Below are positions 17,448-25,877 of a stretch of 64,000 bases of DNA, in pieces. Source of the stretch: Streptomyces sp. AC555_RSS877 (GTDB taxonomy: Bacteria > Actinomycetota > Actinomycetes > Streptomycetales > Streptomycetaceae). The notes below the pieces were generated by a model. That model was given only the letters and a program-made list of their open reading frames with translations, made no database searches and had not been told where the DNA came from. Where the stretch lies: assembly GCF_019049245.1 (NCBI RefSeq), contig NZ_JAGMUK010000182.1, forward strand, positions 58,018 through 122,017, given 5' to 3'. The number at the start of each line of letters is the position of its first letter. Position 1 is the first letter of the stretch. The position numbers and the translations under genes are program-made.

Positions 17448-17801
17448 ATGGCCAGTCGCACCGCGTCACCCCTCGTCCACCCCGACACGGACGACCTCGA
17501 CCTCTTCAAGATCATGAGCGCGCTGACCGACGAGACCCGGCTCACCATCGTCGTCACCCTCTCCGTCTCCCCCGGTCTGGCCTGCAGCGGCTTCACACAG
17601 GACGTCACCGCGTCCGTACTCACCCGCCACTTCCGCGTCCTGCGCGAGGCCGGCCTCATCCGGCAGCACGACGTCGGCACCCGCCGTATCAACACGCTGC
17701 GCAAGGAAGATCTGGACCAGCGCTTCCCCGGACTGCTCGACCTCGTCCTCAAGGAGAGCGTCGGCCGCGTGGAGCCTTACGTGAACTCCGAGTGCGCCTG
17801 A
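17448..17801 (+). CDS. ArsR-like winged-helix regulator
   Basis: The 117-residue protein is a compact winged helix: LDLFKIMSALTDETRLTIVV (helices 1-2), VTASVLTRHFRVLREAGLI (recognition helix region, corresponding to S-x-S-x-H-L in ArsR), then GTRRINTLRKEDLDQRFPGL. The single C in GLACSGF gives no metal site, so a metal ligand is not indicated. It lies between ALDH (divergent) and an alcohol dehydrogenase remnant (convergent). Both have a CTATGTTCG-type repeat upstream, so it most likely senses an alcohol, aldehyde or related electrophile; this is inference. Confidence 0.88.
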   Translation: MASRTASPLVHPDTDDLDLFKIMSALTDETRLTIVVTLSVSPGLACSGFTQDVTASVLTRHFRVLREAGLIRQHDVGTRRINTLRKEDLDQRFPGLLDLVLKESVGRVEPYVNSECA

Positions 17802-17869
17802 CCCTCCGGGGCGCCCCACGGTGGTCGCGACGAACCGGTCCCACCGCGGCCAGGCATCCAGCTTGCGGC

Positions 17870-18626
17870 GGCTTCCCATGGCGCCGCCCGTCTTCAGCAG
17901 GCTGAGGTAGGCGCCCAGGTCCAGTAGCGGCGACACCGTGGAGACGATCAGGTCGAAGGCGCCCGCGAGTTCTCCGAACGTCTTCGGCTCACTGGTGGCG
18001 TAGTAGTGGTCGGCTCCCAGCTTCAGGCCGTCGTCCTTCTTGCCTAGCGACTGGGAGAGGACCGTGACCTCCGCGCCGAGCGCGTGCGCGATCTTGACGC
18101 CCACGTGGCCCAGACCGCCCAGACCGACCACAGCCACCTTCTTACCGGGGCCCGCGCCCCACTGCTGGAGCGGCGCGTACGTGGTGATGCCCGCGCACAG
18201 CAGCGGCGCGGCGGCGTCCAGGGACAGCCCGTCGGGGATACGGACGACGAAGTTCTCATCCACGGCGACGTGCGTGGCGTCCGCCGTAGGTGACCTCCCC
18301 GTCACGGCCGATGCCGTTGTACGTCGGGACAGCCCCCCGTACACAGTGCTGTTCCTGGCCGGTCTCGCAGTTCTCGCATTCGCGGCACGAGTCGGCCATG
18401 CAGCCGACGCCCACGCGGTCGCCGACCTTGCACCTGGTCACCCCGGGGCCGACCTTGGAGACGACGCCCGCGATCTCGTGGCTCCGGGACCATCGGGAAG
18501 ATCGCCTGGCCCCAGCCCTCGCGGACCAGGTGGATGTCCGAGTGGCAGAGGCCGGCGAACTTGATGTCGTGGTGCGCTCCAGCGGAGCGTTGGCGGCGGG
18601 TGCGGCGTACGCAGCGACAGGGTCAT
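17870..18626 (-). pseudogene. Zinc-dependent alcohol dehydrogenase (CAD/YahK-like), degraded
   Basis: Pieces of a medium-chain Zn alcohol dehydrogenase lie in order but in several frames. From ATG 18626 come AYAAPAANAPLERTT, FAGLCHSDIHLVREGWGQA and IFPMVP, then HEIAGVVSKVGPGVTRCKVG, the structural zinc loop SCRECENCETGQEQHC, VDENFVVRIPDGLSLDAAAP and the Rossmann motif VAVVGLGGLGHVGVKIAHAL. The catalytic GHE is reduced to PHE by an indel. After LLKTGGAM at about 17890 the last 80 or so residues are missing. An operator-like repeat lies upstream. The enzyme cannot be functional. Confidence 0.85.
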
Positions 18627-18698
18627 GCCGTGGTTCTCCTAGCGGGGGTTGCGCGCCCCCGGCTGCCTTCTTCCAGCCGGGCGCGTTCTTCACTGCAG

Positions 18699-18726
18699 CC
18701 TATGTTCGCGCCAATACGAACATAGG
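18699..18726. promoter_or_regulatory. Perfect inverted repeat upstream of the ADH remnant
   Basis: CCTATGTTCG and CGAACATAGG form perfect 10-bp arms with an 8-bp spacer. It lies 73 bp upstream of the ADH start codon and matches the site between ALDH and the ArsR-like gene, so it is a candidate binding site for that regulator. Confidence 0.7.
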
Positions 18727-18838
18727 CCCGTTGCCTGCCCTCCCCTCATGGCCCGGGGAGGGCGTCGGCAGCGGCCATCCCCCGTCGCCGACACCGCTCC
18801 CTAGGGCGAATCGCCAGAGTCCAGCCTTCTCGCGGTAA

Positions 18839-18868
18839 TTGACAGGGTACGAACGTACCTCCTAACGT
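18839..18868 (+). promoter_or_regulatory. Promoter of the esterase operon with embedded TetR operator
   Basis: TTGACA (18839-18844) is a consensus -35; TAACGT (18863-18868) after 18 bp is a plausible -10. Between them lies GGTAC-GAAC-GTACC (18846-18859). The same GGTAC-N4-GTACC pattern lies just after a TTGAGC box upstream of the tetR gene at 24004, so the TetR protein probably blocks both promoters. Confidence 0.7.
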
Positions 18869-18912
18869 ACCCGCATCCGAGGCAATGACGCCAGCTCGAC
18901 GAGGAGCACCTG

Positions 18913-20661
18913 ATGCAGCACCTGTACGAGATAGATGTCCGAGTTCCGATGCGTGACGGCGTGGCCCTCGCCGCCAACGTGTGGCATCCAGTCGAGGGGA
19001 AGGCTCCGACCCTGCTCGTGCGCATGCCCTACGGCAAAGACGTGTTCGGCGTCACCCTGGGCGGGATCATGCCCGACCTCATGGCTCTGCTGGAGGCCGG
19101 TTACGCGTTGGTGGTGCAGGACTGCCGGGGCACCCACCGCTCGGAGGGCGAGTTCGTTCCGCATATGGCCGACCGCAACGACGGCGAGGACACCGTCGCC
19201 TGGATCACCGAGCAGCCCTGGTCCGACGGCACGGTCGGCATGTACGGCGGGTCCTATCTCGGGATGGTCCAGTGGGAGACGGCCGTGACCGGCGCCCCCG
19301 GCCTCAAGGCGATCGCACCGTCCGTCACCTCGATCGACAACTACGAAGCGCCCTGGTACGGCCCGGGCGGTGCGCTCTCACTGAGCCTGGTCACACAGTG
19401 GAACGCCCTGATGTACATGGCCGACGCCCAGCGGTCCCTGGAGGCCGGCGAGGGCTCCGTGTCCCAGCTGCAGCAGCTCGGCCATGCGGCGCTGTTCCCG
19501 GAGCAGCTGAACGACGTGCTACCGACGGCCGAGGTCCCGGTACTGGCGGGATACGGGAAGTGGTGGGACGACTGGATGGCCCACCCCTCCCACGACGAGT
19601 ACTGGGACGCCATGGAGCTCACGCCCGAGCTCAAGAACGTCACCGTCCCGGCGCTGAACATCGGCGGCTGGTACGACCTCTACATCGGGCAGACCGTGCG
19701 CACTTACACCACCGCCCGCCAGAAGGCAGGAAGTGCGCAAGCACGCGAGGGGCAACGGCTGATCATTGGTCCGTGGGACCACATGTCCCAGACCGGCGTC
19801 TATCCCGACCGCTCCTTCGGCCCGCTGGCCAGTGCCCAGATGCTGGGCCTGACCGGCCTGCACGTGAAGTTCTTCGACCGCTGGCTCCGTGGCGACACCA
19901 CCGCTCTGGACGGCGTGGCGCCGGTGAAGCTCTTCGTGATGGGCATCGACCAGTGGCGCGACGAGCAGGAATGGCCGCTGCCCGACACGCAGTGGACCGA
20001 CTACCACCTCACCAGCGCCGGCCACGCCAACACCGCGGGCGGCGACGGCGTGCTGACGACCGAGCCGCCGACCGACGCCAGGCACGACACCTACCTCTAC
20101 GACCCGCGCCGCCCGGTTCCCACGGCCGGCGGGGCGACCATGCCGGTAACACCGGAACTCTGCGGCCCGGTCGACCAGCGGACTGTCGCCGCCCGCGAGG
20201 ACGTCCTGTGCTTCGCCACCCCCGTACTCGACGAGCCCGTCGAGGTCACCGGCCCGGTCAGCCTGACCCTGTACGTCTCCTCGTCAGCGGTGGACACCGA
20301 CTTCACCGCCAAGCTCGTCGACGTCTTCCCCGACGGCAAGGCGATCAACCTGTGCGACGGGATCCTGCGCACCCGCTACCGGGGCGGCCTGGCCGCCGAA
20401 GAGCTGATGGAGCCCGGGACGGTCTACGAGATCACCGTCGACATGACGGCCACCTCGAATGTGTTCCTGCCCGGTCACCGCATCCGCGTGGACGTCTCCA
20501 GCAGCAACTTCCCCCGCTACGACCGCAACACCAACACCGGCGGCGTCATCTCCCGCGAGAGCGAGGAGCAGATGATCCCCGCGGTCAACCACATTCACCA
20601 CGGCCCGGACCACCCCAGCCGCCTGGTCCTGCCGGTCATCGACCGCAAGGACCAGCAGTGA
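18913..20661 (+). CDS. CocE/NonD-family serine hydrolase (X-Pro peptidase-type esterase)
   Basis: The 582-residue protein has the CocE architecture. An alpha/beta-hydrolase core starts RVPMRDGVALAANVWHP, with the nucleophile elbow MYGGSYLGMVQWE (S114) and VQDCRGTHRSEGEF. A cap region follows, then GPWDHM with the likely catalytic histidine, and a C-terminal jelly-roll (VSLTLYVSSSAVDTDFTAKL, FLPGHRIRVDVSSSNFPRYDRN). The family hydrolyses esters or acyl amides; cocaine esterase is the known example. There is no signal peptide. It is first in a four-gene operon, and its TGA overlaps the GTG of the acyl-CoA synthetase, so its acid product is probably activated next. Confidence 0.92.
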   Translation: MQHLYEIDVRVPMRDGVALAANVWHPVEGKAPTLLVRMPYGKDVFGVTLGGIMPDLMALLEAGYALVVQDCRGTHRSEGEFVPHMADRNDGEDTVAWITEQPWSDGTVGMYGGSYLGMVQWETAVTGAPGLKAIAPSVTSIDNYEAPWYGPGGALSLSLVTQWNALMYMADAQRSLEAGEGSVSQLQQLGHAALFPEQLNDVLPTAEVPVLAGYGKWWDDWMAHPSHDEYWDAMELTPELKNVTVPALNIGGWYDLYIGQTVRTYTTARQKAGSAQAREGQRLIIGPWDHMSQTGVYPDRSFGPLASAQMLGLTGLHVKFFDRWLRGDTTALDGVAPVKLFVMGIDQWRDEQEWPLPDTQWTDYHLTSAGHANTAGGDGVLTTEPPTDARHDTYLYDPRRPVPTAGGATMPVTPELCGPVDQRTVAAREDVLCFATPVLDEPVEVTGPVSLTLYVSSSAVDTDFTAKLVDVFPDGKAINLCDGILRTRYRGGLAAEELMEPGTVYEITVDMTATSNVFLPGHRIRVDVSSSNFPRYDRNTNTGGVISRESEEQMIPAVNHIHHGPDHPSRLVLPVIDRKDQQ

Positions 20662-22301
20662 GCGCGGCCGACCGGGTCGCCGAACTGACCGCGACCTTCA
20701 CGGCTCCTTCCCTCGACGTGGCCGGGCTGCTGTGCGACCGGCACCCCGCCGACCGCACAGCGTTCACCGTGGCCGACGGCGCCGGGAAGGCGTCGACGCT
20801 GACCTTCGGCGAGCTCGCCGCCAACTCGCACCGCTGTGCGCGGGCACTTCAGGAGCTTGGTGTCGGTCCGGGTGACCGGGTGGCGACCCTGATGGGCAAG
20901 AGCACCGACCTGGTCACCGTCATCCTCGCGGTCTGGCGGCTCGGTGCGGTCTACGTCCCGCTGTTCACCGCGTTCGCACCCCAGGCCATCGCCCTGCGCC
21001 TGGAAGGCTCCGGCGCGCACGTAGTCGTCCTCGACCCGGACCAACGCCACAAACTCGACCCGGGCCCCGACATGCCGGACGACCCTGAGCGCCGCATCGT
21101 CGTCACCGGAACCGGCACCTCGCACGGTGACATGCTGCTGGACGACCTCGTCGCGGCCGCGTCGCCCGAGCCGGTGCCCCCGGTCACCACCAGCGGGGGC
21201 GGCCCGCTGGTGCACATGTTCACGTCGGGCACCACCGGCAAGCCCAAGGGGGTCGTCCACCCCGTCTCCTACATCTCCGGATGGCAGGTCTACCTGGAGT
21301 ACGGCCTGGGTGTCACCCGGGACAGCAGGTACTGGTGCGCCGCCGACCCCGGCTGGGCCTACGGGCTGTACTCCGCGATCGTCGCTCCGATGGCCGCCGG
21401 CATTCCCAGCCTGCTGCTGTCCGGCGGGTTCTCCGCCGAGTCGACCTGGCGCACCCTCGTCGGCCACCAGGTCACCGACTTCACCGCCGCCCCCACCGTC
21501 TACCGAGGGCTGCGCTCCTCAACGGTGCCGGTGCCGCAGGGCCTGTGCCTGGAGCGCGCGTCCAGCGCGGGCGAGCCCCTGACTCCCGAGGTCAACGAGT
21601 GGGCCGGCGCCGCGCTCGGCCTGGCCGTGCACGACCACTTCGGCCAGACCGAGGTCGGCATGCCCCTGGCCAACCACCACCATCCCGAACTCGCCCGCCC
21701 GCTCAAGACGGGATCGATGGGCCGCCCGGTACCGGGCTGGAGTCTGACCGTCCTGGCCGACGAGAAGGACGAGGTCGCCGGACCGGACGTGCTCGGCCGG
21801 GTCGCGATCGACGTCGCTGGAAGCCCGCTGATGACCTTCCGCGACTACCAGATCCCCGGACAGAGCAGCTCCAAGTTCACCCCCGACGGCCGCTATTACC
21901 TCACCGGCGACGCCGGCCGCGTCGACGCCGACGGCGACTTCTTCTTCTCCTCCCGGGACGACGACGTCATCATCATGGCCGGTTACCGGATCGGGCCCTT
22001 CGAGATCGAGAGCGTCCTCGCCCAGCATCCCGCGGTCGCCGAGTGCAGTGTCATCGGCGCACCCGACGAGGTGCGCGGCGAGGTCATCGAGGCGTACGTC
22101 GTCCCGCGCGACGGCATCGACGGCTCACCGGACCTGGCAACCGAGCTTCAGCAGTTGGTCAAGACCCGCTACGCCGCCCACGCCTACCCTCGCACGATCC
22201 ACTTCATCGACGCCCTGCCCAAGACACCCAGCGGCAAGACCCAGCGCTACTTGCTGCGCAAACGCCGACGCACCGAACTCACCACCCCGGAGCCACGTTG
22301 A
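20658..22301 (+). CDS. AMP-forming acyl-CoA synthetase
   Basis: The 547-residue protein has the ANL superfamily signatures in order: FTSGTTGKPKGVVHP (P-loop), DHFGQTEVGMPLANHH, YYLTGDAGRVDADGDFFFSS, GYRIGPFEIESVL and the catalytic lysine motif LPKTPSGKTQRYLLRK. It adenylates a carboxylic acid and joins it to CoA. The pattern is nearest to medium-chain/aromatic acyl-CoA synthetases (ACSM type); the substrate is unknown. GTG 20658 overlaps the esterase stop by four bases (GTGA), which indicates translational coupling. The esterase probably supplies the acid. Confidence 0.93.
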   Translation: MSAADRVAELTATFTAPSLDVAGLLCDRHPADRTAFTVADGAGKASTLTFGELAANSHRCARALQELGVGPGDRVATLMGKSTDLVTVILAVWRLGAVYVPLFTAFAPQAIALRLEGSGAHVVVLDPDQRHKLDPGPDMPDDPERRIVVTGTGTSHGDMLLDDLVAAASPEPVPPVTTSGGGPLVHMFTSGTTGKPKGVVHPVSYISGWQVYLEYGLGVTRDSRYWCAADPGWAYGLYSAIVAPMAAGIPSLLLSGGFSAESTWRTLVGHQVTDFTAAPTVYRGLRSSTVPVPQGLCLERASSAGEPLTPEVNEWAGAALGLAVHDHFGQTEVGMPLANHHHPELARPLKTGSMGRPVPGWSLTVLADEKDEVAGPDVLGRVAIDVAGSPLMTFRDYQIPGQSSSKFTPDGRYYLTGDAGRVDADGDFFFSSRDDDVIIMAGYRIGPFEIESVLAQHPAVAECSVIGAPDEVRGEVIEAYVVPRDGIDGSPDLATELQQLVKTRYAAHAYPRTIHFIDALPKTPSGKTQRYLLRKRRRTELTTPEPR

Positions 22302-23086
22302 CCGACACCGCACCTCTGCTCGTCGAGCAACGCGGCCCCGTCCGGTGGCTGCTGCTCAACCGCCCCGAGCGGCGCAACGCCCTCGACGTCACTCTCATCG
22401 AGGCCCTGGACAAGCAGATCACCAGCGCCGAGGCCGACCCCGGCACCGCGGTCGTCGCCGTGGCGGGCAGGGGACCGAGCTTCTGTGCCGGCGGGGACTT
22501 CCACCAGTTCCTTCGGATGCACGACCGCAGCGACAACCCGGTCGACTTCCTGACCGACGTGTCGGCCTGCTTCAGCCGTATCGCGGCCAGCCCCAAGCCA
22601 TGGGTGGCCGTGCTGCACGGCCACGCCGTCGCAGGCGGCCTCGAACTCGCGCTGGCCTGCGATGTCGTCGTGGCGGCCGACACCACGCTGATCGGCGACG
22701 GCCACCTCCAACGGCGTCTGGTACCGGCCGGCGGGTCCAGCGTCCGGCTCCCCGGCGCGGTCGGACGGGGCCTGTCACGCTGGCTCCTGCTCACCGGCGA
22801 GCTGCTGCCCGCGACCGCCTTCGCCGGCACCGGCTGGATCAGCGCGATTGTGCCCGAGGCCGACCTCGACGCCACCGCCACCCGCGTCTGCCACCAGCTG
22901 GCCGACCGCAGCAGCCCCGCCCAACAACGGCTCAAGACGCTGCTGCACCGGATCGACGGCGTTGCCCCCGAGCATGCCCTGCGCGAGGAACTGGCCGCCT
23001 TCGCCGACAACTGGTCGGCGAGTTCGGTGGCCGACGCCCTGCGGGCTTTCCTCGCTGCCCGGACTACGAAAGCAGACACCAAGTGA
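22298..23086 (+). CDS. Enoyl-CoA hydratase/isomerase family protein (crotonase) with atypical active site
   Basis: The start is TTG 22298, overlapping the previous stop (TTGA); 262 residues. Crotonase motifs are clear: LLLNRPERRNALDVTLIEAL, GRGPSFCAGGDFHQF (oxyanion loop) and VLHGHAVAGGLELALACD. By alignment to rat mitochondrial hydratase from memory, the first catalytic glutamate is kept in GLELALACD, but the second (FGQPE) is replaced: here the string is LIGDGHLQRRLVPAGG, with histidine. That makes simple hydration less certain and leaves isomerase, thioesterase or hydrolase chemistry possible. It acts on the CoA ester made by the upstream synthetase. Confidence 0.9.
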   Translation: MTDTAPLLVEQRGPVRWLLLNRPERRNALDVTLIEALDKQITSAEADPGTAVVAVAGRGPSFCAGGDFHQFLRMHDRSDNPVDFLTDVSACFSRIAASPKPWVAVLHGHAVAGGLELALACDVVVAADTTLIGDGHLQRRLVPAGGSSVRLPGAVGRGLSRWLLLTGELLPATAFAGTGWISAIVPEADLDATATRVCHQLADRSSPAQQRLKTLLHRIDGVAPEHALREELAAFADNWSASSVADALRAFLAARTTKADTK

Positions 23087-23841
23087 ACCGCTACCACGGA
23101 CGCGTCGTCGCCATCACCGGCGCCGCGCAGGGTCTCGGCCTCGCCATGGCGACCCGGTTCGCCGCCGAGGGCGCCACCGTCGCGCTGGCCGACGTGAACG
23201 AACAGGCCCTCGCCAACGCCGCCCGGACCATCGCCGACGCCCATGACGTGAAACTGCGCACCGACGTGGTGGATGTGACCGACTCCGCGCAGGTCAATGC
23301 CTGGATCGCCGGCGTCACGACCGGTCTCGGCCGCCTCGACGTGCTGGTCAACAACGCCGGCATCATCCGCGACAACCGGGTCGAGGACATCACCGACGAC
23401 GACTGGCACGCGGTCATCGACGTCAGCCTCACGGGCGGCTTCCACTGCGCCCGCGCCGCGTTCGGCCCCATGAAACACCAGGGCTACGGACGCATCGTCA
23501 GCTTCTCCTCCATGTCCTGGCGCGGGAACTTCGGCCAGACCAACTACGTGGCCGCCAAGGCCGGCATCGTCGGCATGACCCGCACCCTCGCGCTCGAAGG
23601 CGCCCGCCACGGCATCACCGCCAACGCCATCGCCCCCGGCCTCATCGAGACGCCCATGCTCGCCTCCATGAACGGCCCCGCACGCGACAAACTCACCAAC
23701 AAGATCCCCATGCGCCACACCGGCAGGCCGGAGGACATCGCCGAAGCCGCGGCCTTCCTCGCCAGCGAGGCCGCCGGCTACATCACCGGCATCGTCCTGG
23801 ACGTCGACGGCGGCATCTCCATCGGATCCTCCATCCGGTAG
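23083..23841 (+). CDS. Short-chain dehydrogenase/reductase (FabG-like)
   Basis: GTG 23083 overlaps the crotonase stop (GTGA). The 252-residue classical SDR shows VVAITGAAQGLGLAMATRF (nucleotide site), LADVNEQA (aspartate after strand 2, favouring NAD), VLVNNAGIIRDN, the catalytic serine in RIVSFSSMSW, Y-x3-K in TNYVAAKAGIVGMTR and IAPGLIETPML. The end GIVLDVDGGISIG is typical of FabG and PhaB-type enzymes. Fourth in the operon, it would oxidise or reduce a hydroxy/keto acyl-CoA formed by the preceding enzyme. Confidence 0.94.
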   Translation: MNRYHGRVVAITGAAQGLGLAMATRFAAEGATVALADVNEQALANAARTIADAHDVKLRTDVVDVTDSAQVNAWIAGVTTGLGRLDVLVNNAGIIRDNRVEDITDDDWHAVIDVSLTGGFHCARAAFGPMKHQGYGRIVSFSSMSWRGNFGQTNYVAAKAGIVGMTRTLALEGARHGITANAIAPGLIETPMLASMNGPARDKLTNKIPMRHTGRPEDIAEAAAFLASEAAGYITGIVLDVDGGISIGSSIR

Positions 23842-23906
23842 CGCCGCTTCGACCGTCAGGCGGTGACCGTGGGCTCGCCGTCGGGGACTGCCACGGCCCA
23901 GGTACG

Positions 23907-23935
23907 TTGAGCGGTACCCTAGTACCCATTCGTAA
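23907..23935 (+). promoter_or_regulatory. tetR promoter with GGTAC-N4-GTACC operator
   Basis: TTGAGC (23907-23912) is followed at once by GGTAC-CCTA-GTACC (23913-23926); the -10 (TCGTAA or CGTAAG) is weak. The dyad has the same arms and spacing as in the esterase operon promoter at 18846-18859, which argues for shared control and autoregulation by the TetR protein. Confidence 0.65.
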
Positions 23936-24003
23936 GGCTCAGACTTCCGGCCGGGACGACCACCCGCCGGTTCCGGCCAAGACGCCCATGGGAGACTGCT
24001 GCG

Positions 24004-24642
24004 GTGACGGCCCCAACTGACTCGCGTGACCGACGCCCGCGTAAAACGGCACGCAGGCGGGTCGTGGACACCCGTCGGCGGGACGAACTGCTGCGCCAGG
24101 CCGAGGCGATCATCCTGGCCGAGGGCTTCACCGCAGTGACCATGGACGAGCTCACCCAGCGACTGGGGTGCTCCAAGGCGACGCTGTACAGCCTCGCCTC
24201 CACGAAGGAACAGCTGGTGCTAGCGGTCACCCGCGCCTTCTTCCGGGAGGCGACAGCCGAGATCGAGCAGGCCGTCCAGGCCGAACCCGACCCCAGGCAG
24301 CGCATCCGGGTCTACCTCAACGGTGTCGGCACCGCCATGCGGCGCCATTCCCACGCCTTCTACGACGACATGGTCGGTTACGAACCGACCGCGCAGATCT
24401 ACCGCAAGAACTCCGCCGCCGCGGCGCACCGGGTCCACCAGATGATCGAGGAAGGCGTGCAGTCCGGCGTCTTCCGTGCGCTCAACGGGCACTTCGCCGC
24501 CCAGGTCGTGGCAGTGACCATCGACGCCGTCCAGTCGGGAGTCCTACTGGAGAGCACCGGCCTGACCGCCGGCGACGCCTTCTCCGAGCTCGGAGACCTC
24601 CTGCTGGACGGCCTCAGCGCGGGGCAAGGCGCACCCGAATAG
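24004..24642 (+). CDS. TetR-family transcriptional regulator
   Basis: The 212-residue protein has an arginine-rich N-terminal arm. A TetR HTH follows (RRDELLRQAEAIILAEGFTA, MDELTQRLGCSKATLYSLAS, residues about 26-66), then an all-helical ligand domain with FYDDMVGYEPTAQIYR and HRVHQMIEEGVQSGVF. GTG 24004 is taken as start. It lies 162 bp after the four-gene catabolic operon on the same strand but has its own promoter carrying the same dyad as the operon promoter. The inducer is probably the ester, acid or CoA ester handled by that operon. Confidence 0.93.
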   Translation: MTAPTDSRDRRPRKTARRRVVDTRRRDELLRQAEAIILAEGFTAVTMDELTQRLGCSKATLYSLASTKEQLVLAVTRAFFREATAEIEQAVQAEPDPRQRIRVYLNGVGTAMRRHSHAFYDDMVGYEPTAQIYRKNSAAAAHRVHQMIEEGVQSGVFRALNGHFAAQVVAVTIDAVQSGVLLESTGLTAGDAFSELGDLLLDGLSAGQGAPE

Positions 24643-24699
24643 GACGTCATCCCATTTGGGCCGGTGGGCGGCAACTCGCATCTCGGCGGGCACCCTGGT

Positions 24700-24910
24700 T
24701 GAACGGTGTCGGCTGGCAAGGCGAGAGCGCGGGCAGCGAGCTGTTCGTGACGGCCCGCGCAGCCGCGGTGGCCCGACTGCGCCCTGGCGTGCTGAGCAAC
24801 GCTGTAGCCCCGGGATGGATACCGACCAAGATGGGCGGCCCGAGCGCACCGGACGATCTGGAACTCGGCCATCGCACGCAGGAGTGGCTCGCGACGAGCA
24901 ACGGGATCGG
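24700..24910 (+). pseudogene. C-terminal fragment of a short-chain dehydrogenase
   Basis: The frame reads AAAVARLRPGVLSNAVAPGW, IPTKMGGPSAPDDLELGHRT and QEWLATSNG. This matches the region after the catalytic tyrosine of SDRs of the daunorubicin C-13 ketoreductase-like group (NAVDPGWVPTxMGG). The nucleotide-binding and catalytic parts are missing, and after about 24910 the match is lost. It is a remnant. Confidence 0.7.
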
Positions 24911-24989
24911 AGGAGTCAGGGCCACACCATCACATCTACGCGGGTTCTCCCCACCTCGCGCGCTGGGCGGATCGGGATGGGCCCAGGTC

Positions 24990-25150
24990 AGGGCCGTGAT
25001 GGTGGGGATGTCCGGCTTCGGGCGGGAAGGGGGACGACGGTGGCGCCGCTGCGCAGGGCGTGGTTTTCGAGGGTGAGCTGGCGGATGGCCTCCTCGTACA
25101 GGGCGAGCATGCGGCGCAGGTCGGTGTGACGATTCGGCCGTTCGGGATGG
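24990..25150 (-). pseudogene. Possible fragment of a small coiled-coil protein
   Basis: The minus-strand frame from about 25150 reads HPERPNRHTDLRRMLALYEE, then AIRQLTLENHALRSGATVV, PLPARS. The pattern looks like the C-terminal coiled coil of small recombinase-accessory proteins, and codon use is good, but no start or family match is certain. It abuts the IS5 fragment at 25152 and may have been cut by it. Confidence 0.35.
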
Positions 25151-25151
25151 T

Positions 25152-25728
25152 GTGAGTACTCGGCCGTGGACCGCCGACGACTTGTGGGCACTGATCGAGC
25201 CCTTGCTTCCGCCCCGGCCGGAGCGGTCGCCGGGGCCGCGACCGATGGCGGACCGGCTCTGCCTGCAGGGCGTCCTGTACGTCCTCTACAACGACATAGC
25301 CTGGCCACTCCTGCCCCTGGAGCTGGGGTTCGGCTCCGGGCAGACCTGCTGGCGCAGGCTGGAGCGAGGGCAGCAGGCCGATGTCTTCGACCAGTTGCAC
25401 CGCATCCTGCTCGCCGAACTGAACGCCGCCGGCGAGCTCGACTGGTCGAGAGCGTGCGTGGACGGCTCCCACATCCGCGCGAAAAAAGGGGGCCCCGACA
25501 CCGGTCCGTCGCCGGTCGACCGGCGGAAAACGGGCAGCAAGCACCACCTGATCTGCGATGGACGCGGCACCCCGCTCAAGGTCATCACCACCGCGGCCAA
25601 CGTCAACGACGTCACCCAGACCCTCGCCCTCGTCGACGGCATCCGCCCGTCGCAGGCCGCCCCGGCAGACCACGCCGCCGCCCCGATGCCCTCCTCGGCG
25701 ACAAGGGCTACGACTCCAAGGCCCACCA
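25152..25728 (+). pseudogene. IS5-family transposase, frameshifted and 3'-truncated
   Basis: From GTG 25152 the frame reads MSTRPWTADDLWALIEPLLP, DWSRACVDGSHIRAKKGG, RKTGSKHHLICDGRGTPL and TTAANVNDVTQTLALVDGI, a typical IS5 transposase with the first catalytic aspartate in CVDGSH. At about 25650 it shifts frame and continues RPDALLGDKGYDSKAH (second aspartate), then stops matching at about 25728. The glutamate region and 3' end are missing. Confidence 0.82.
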
Positions 25729-25729
25729 C

Positions 25730-25877
25730 GCTCGTGGTCGTCATCGCGGTACTGGCCGCCGCTGTCGCAGGCAAACTCGCCGGCTTGGACGGCGCAAGCT
25801 ACTCCACCGCCCTCAAACAGGCGGCTGCCGCGTTCGCGGCCTCTGTGGCTGCCACCCTGGCCGACGTGTGCTCCTGA
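25730..25877 (+). pseudogene. Fragment of a small membrane protein fused to the IS5 remnant
   Basis: After the IS5 match ends, a new coding pattern starts in the frame of the IS5 N-terminal part: TLVVVIAVLAAAVAGKLAGL, DGASYSTALKQAAAAFAASV, ending at a TGA at 25875-25877. I recall similar short unnamed Streptomyces membrane proteins with a G-L-D-G-A-S-Y motif. The natural start is missing; the fragment follows the IS scar directly. Confidence 0.5.

Noticed and set aside
17802..17869. Extension of the alcohol dehydrogenase to its natural C-terminus
   Set aside because: After LLKTGGAM the translation no longer resembles the family and runs antisense to the end of the ArsR-like gene.
18981..20657. 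Open frame through the esterase gene that joins the acyl-CoA synthetase in frame
   Set aside because: It is an out-of-frame reading of the esterase; the synthetase starts at the overlapping GTG 20658.
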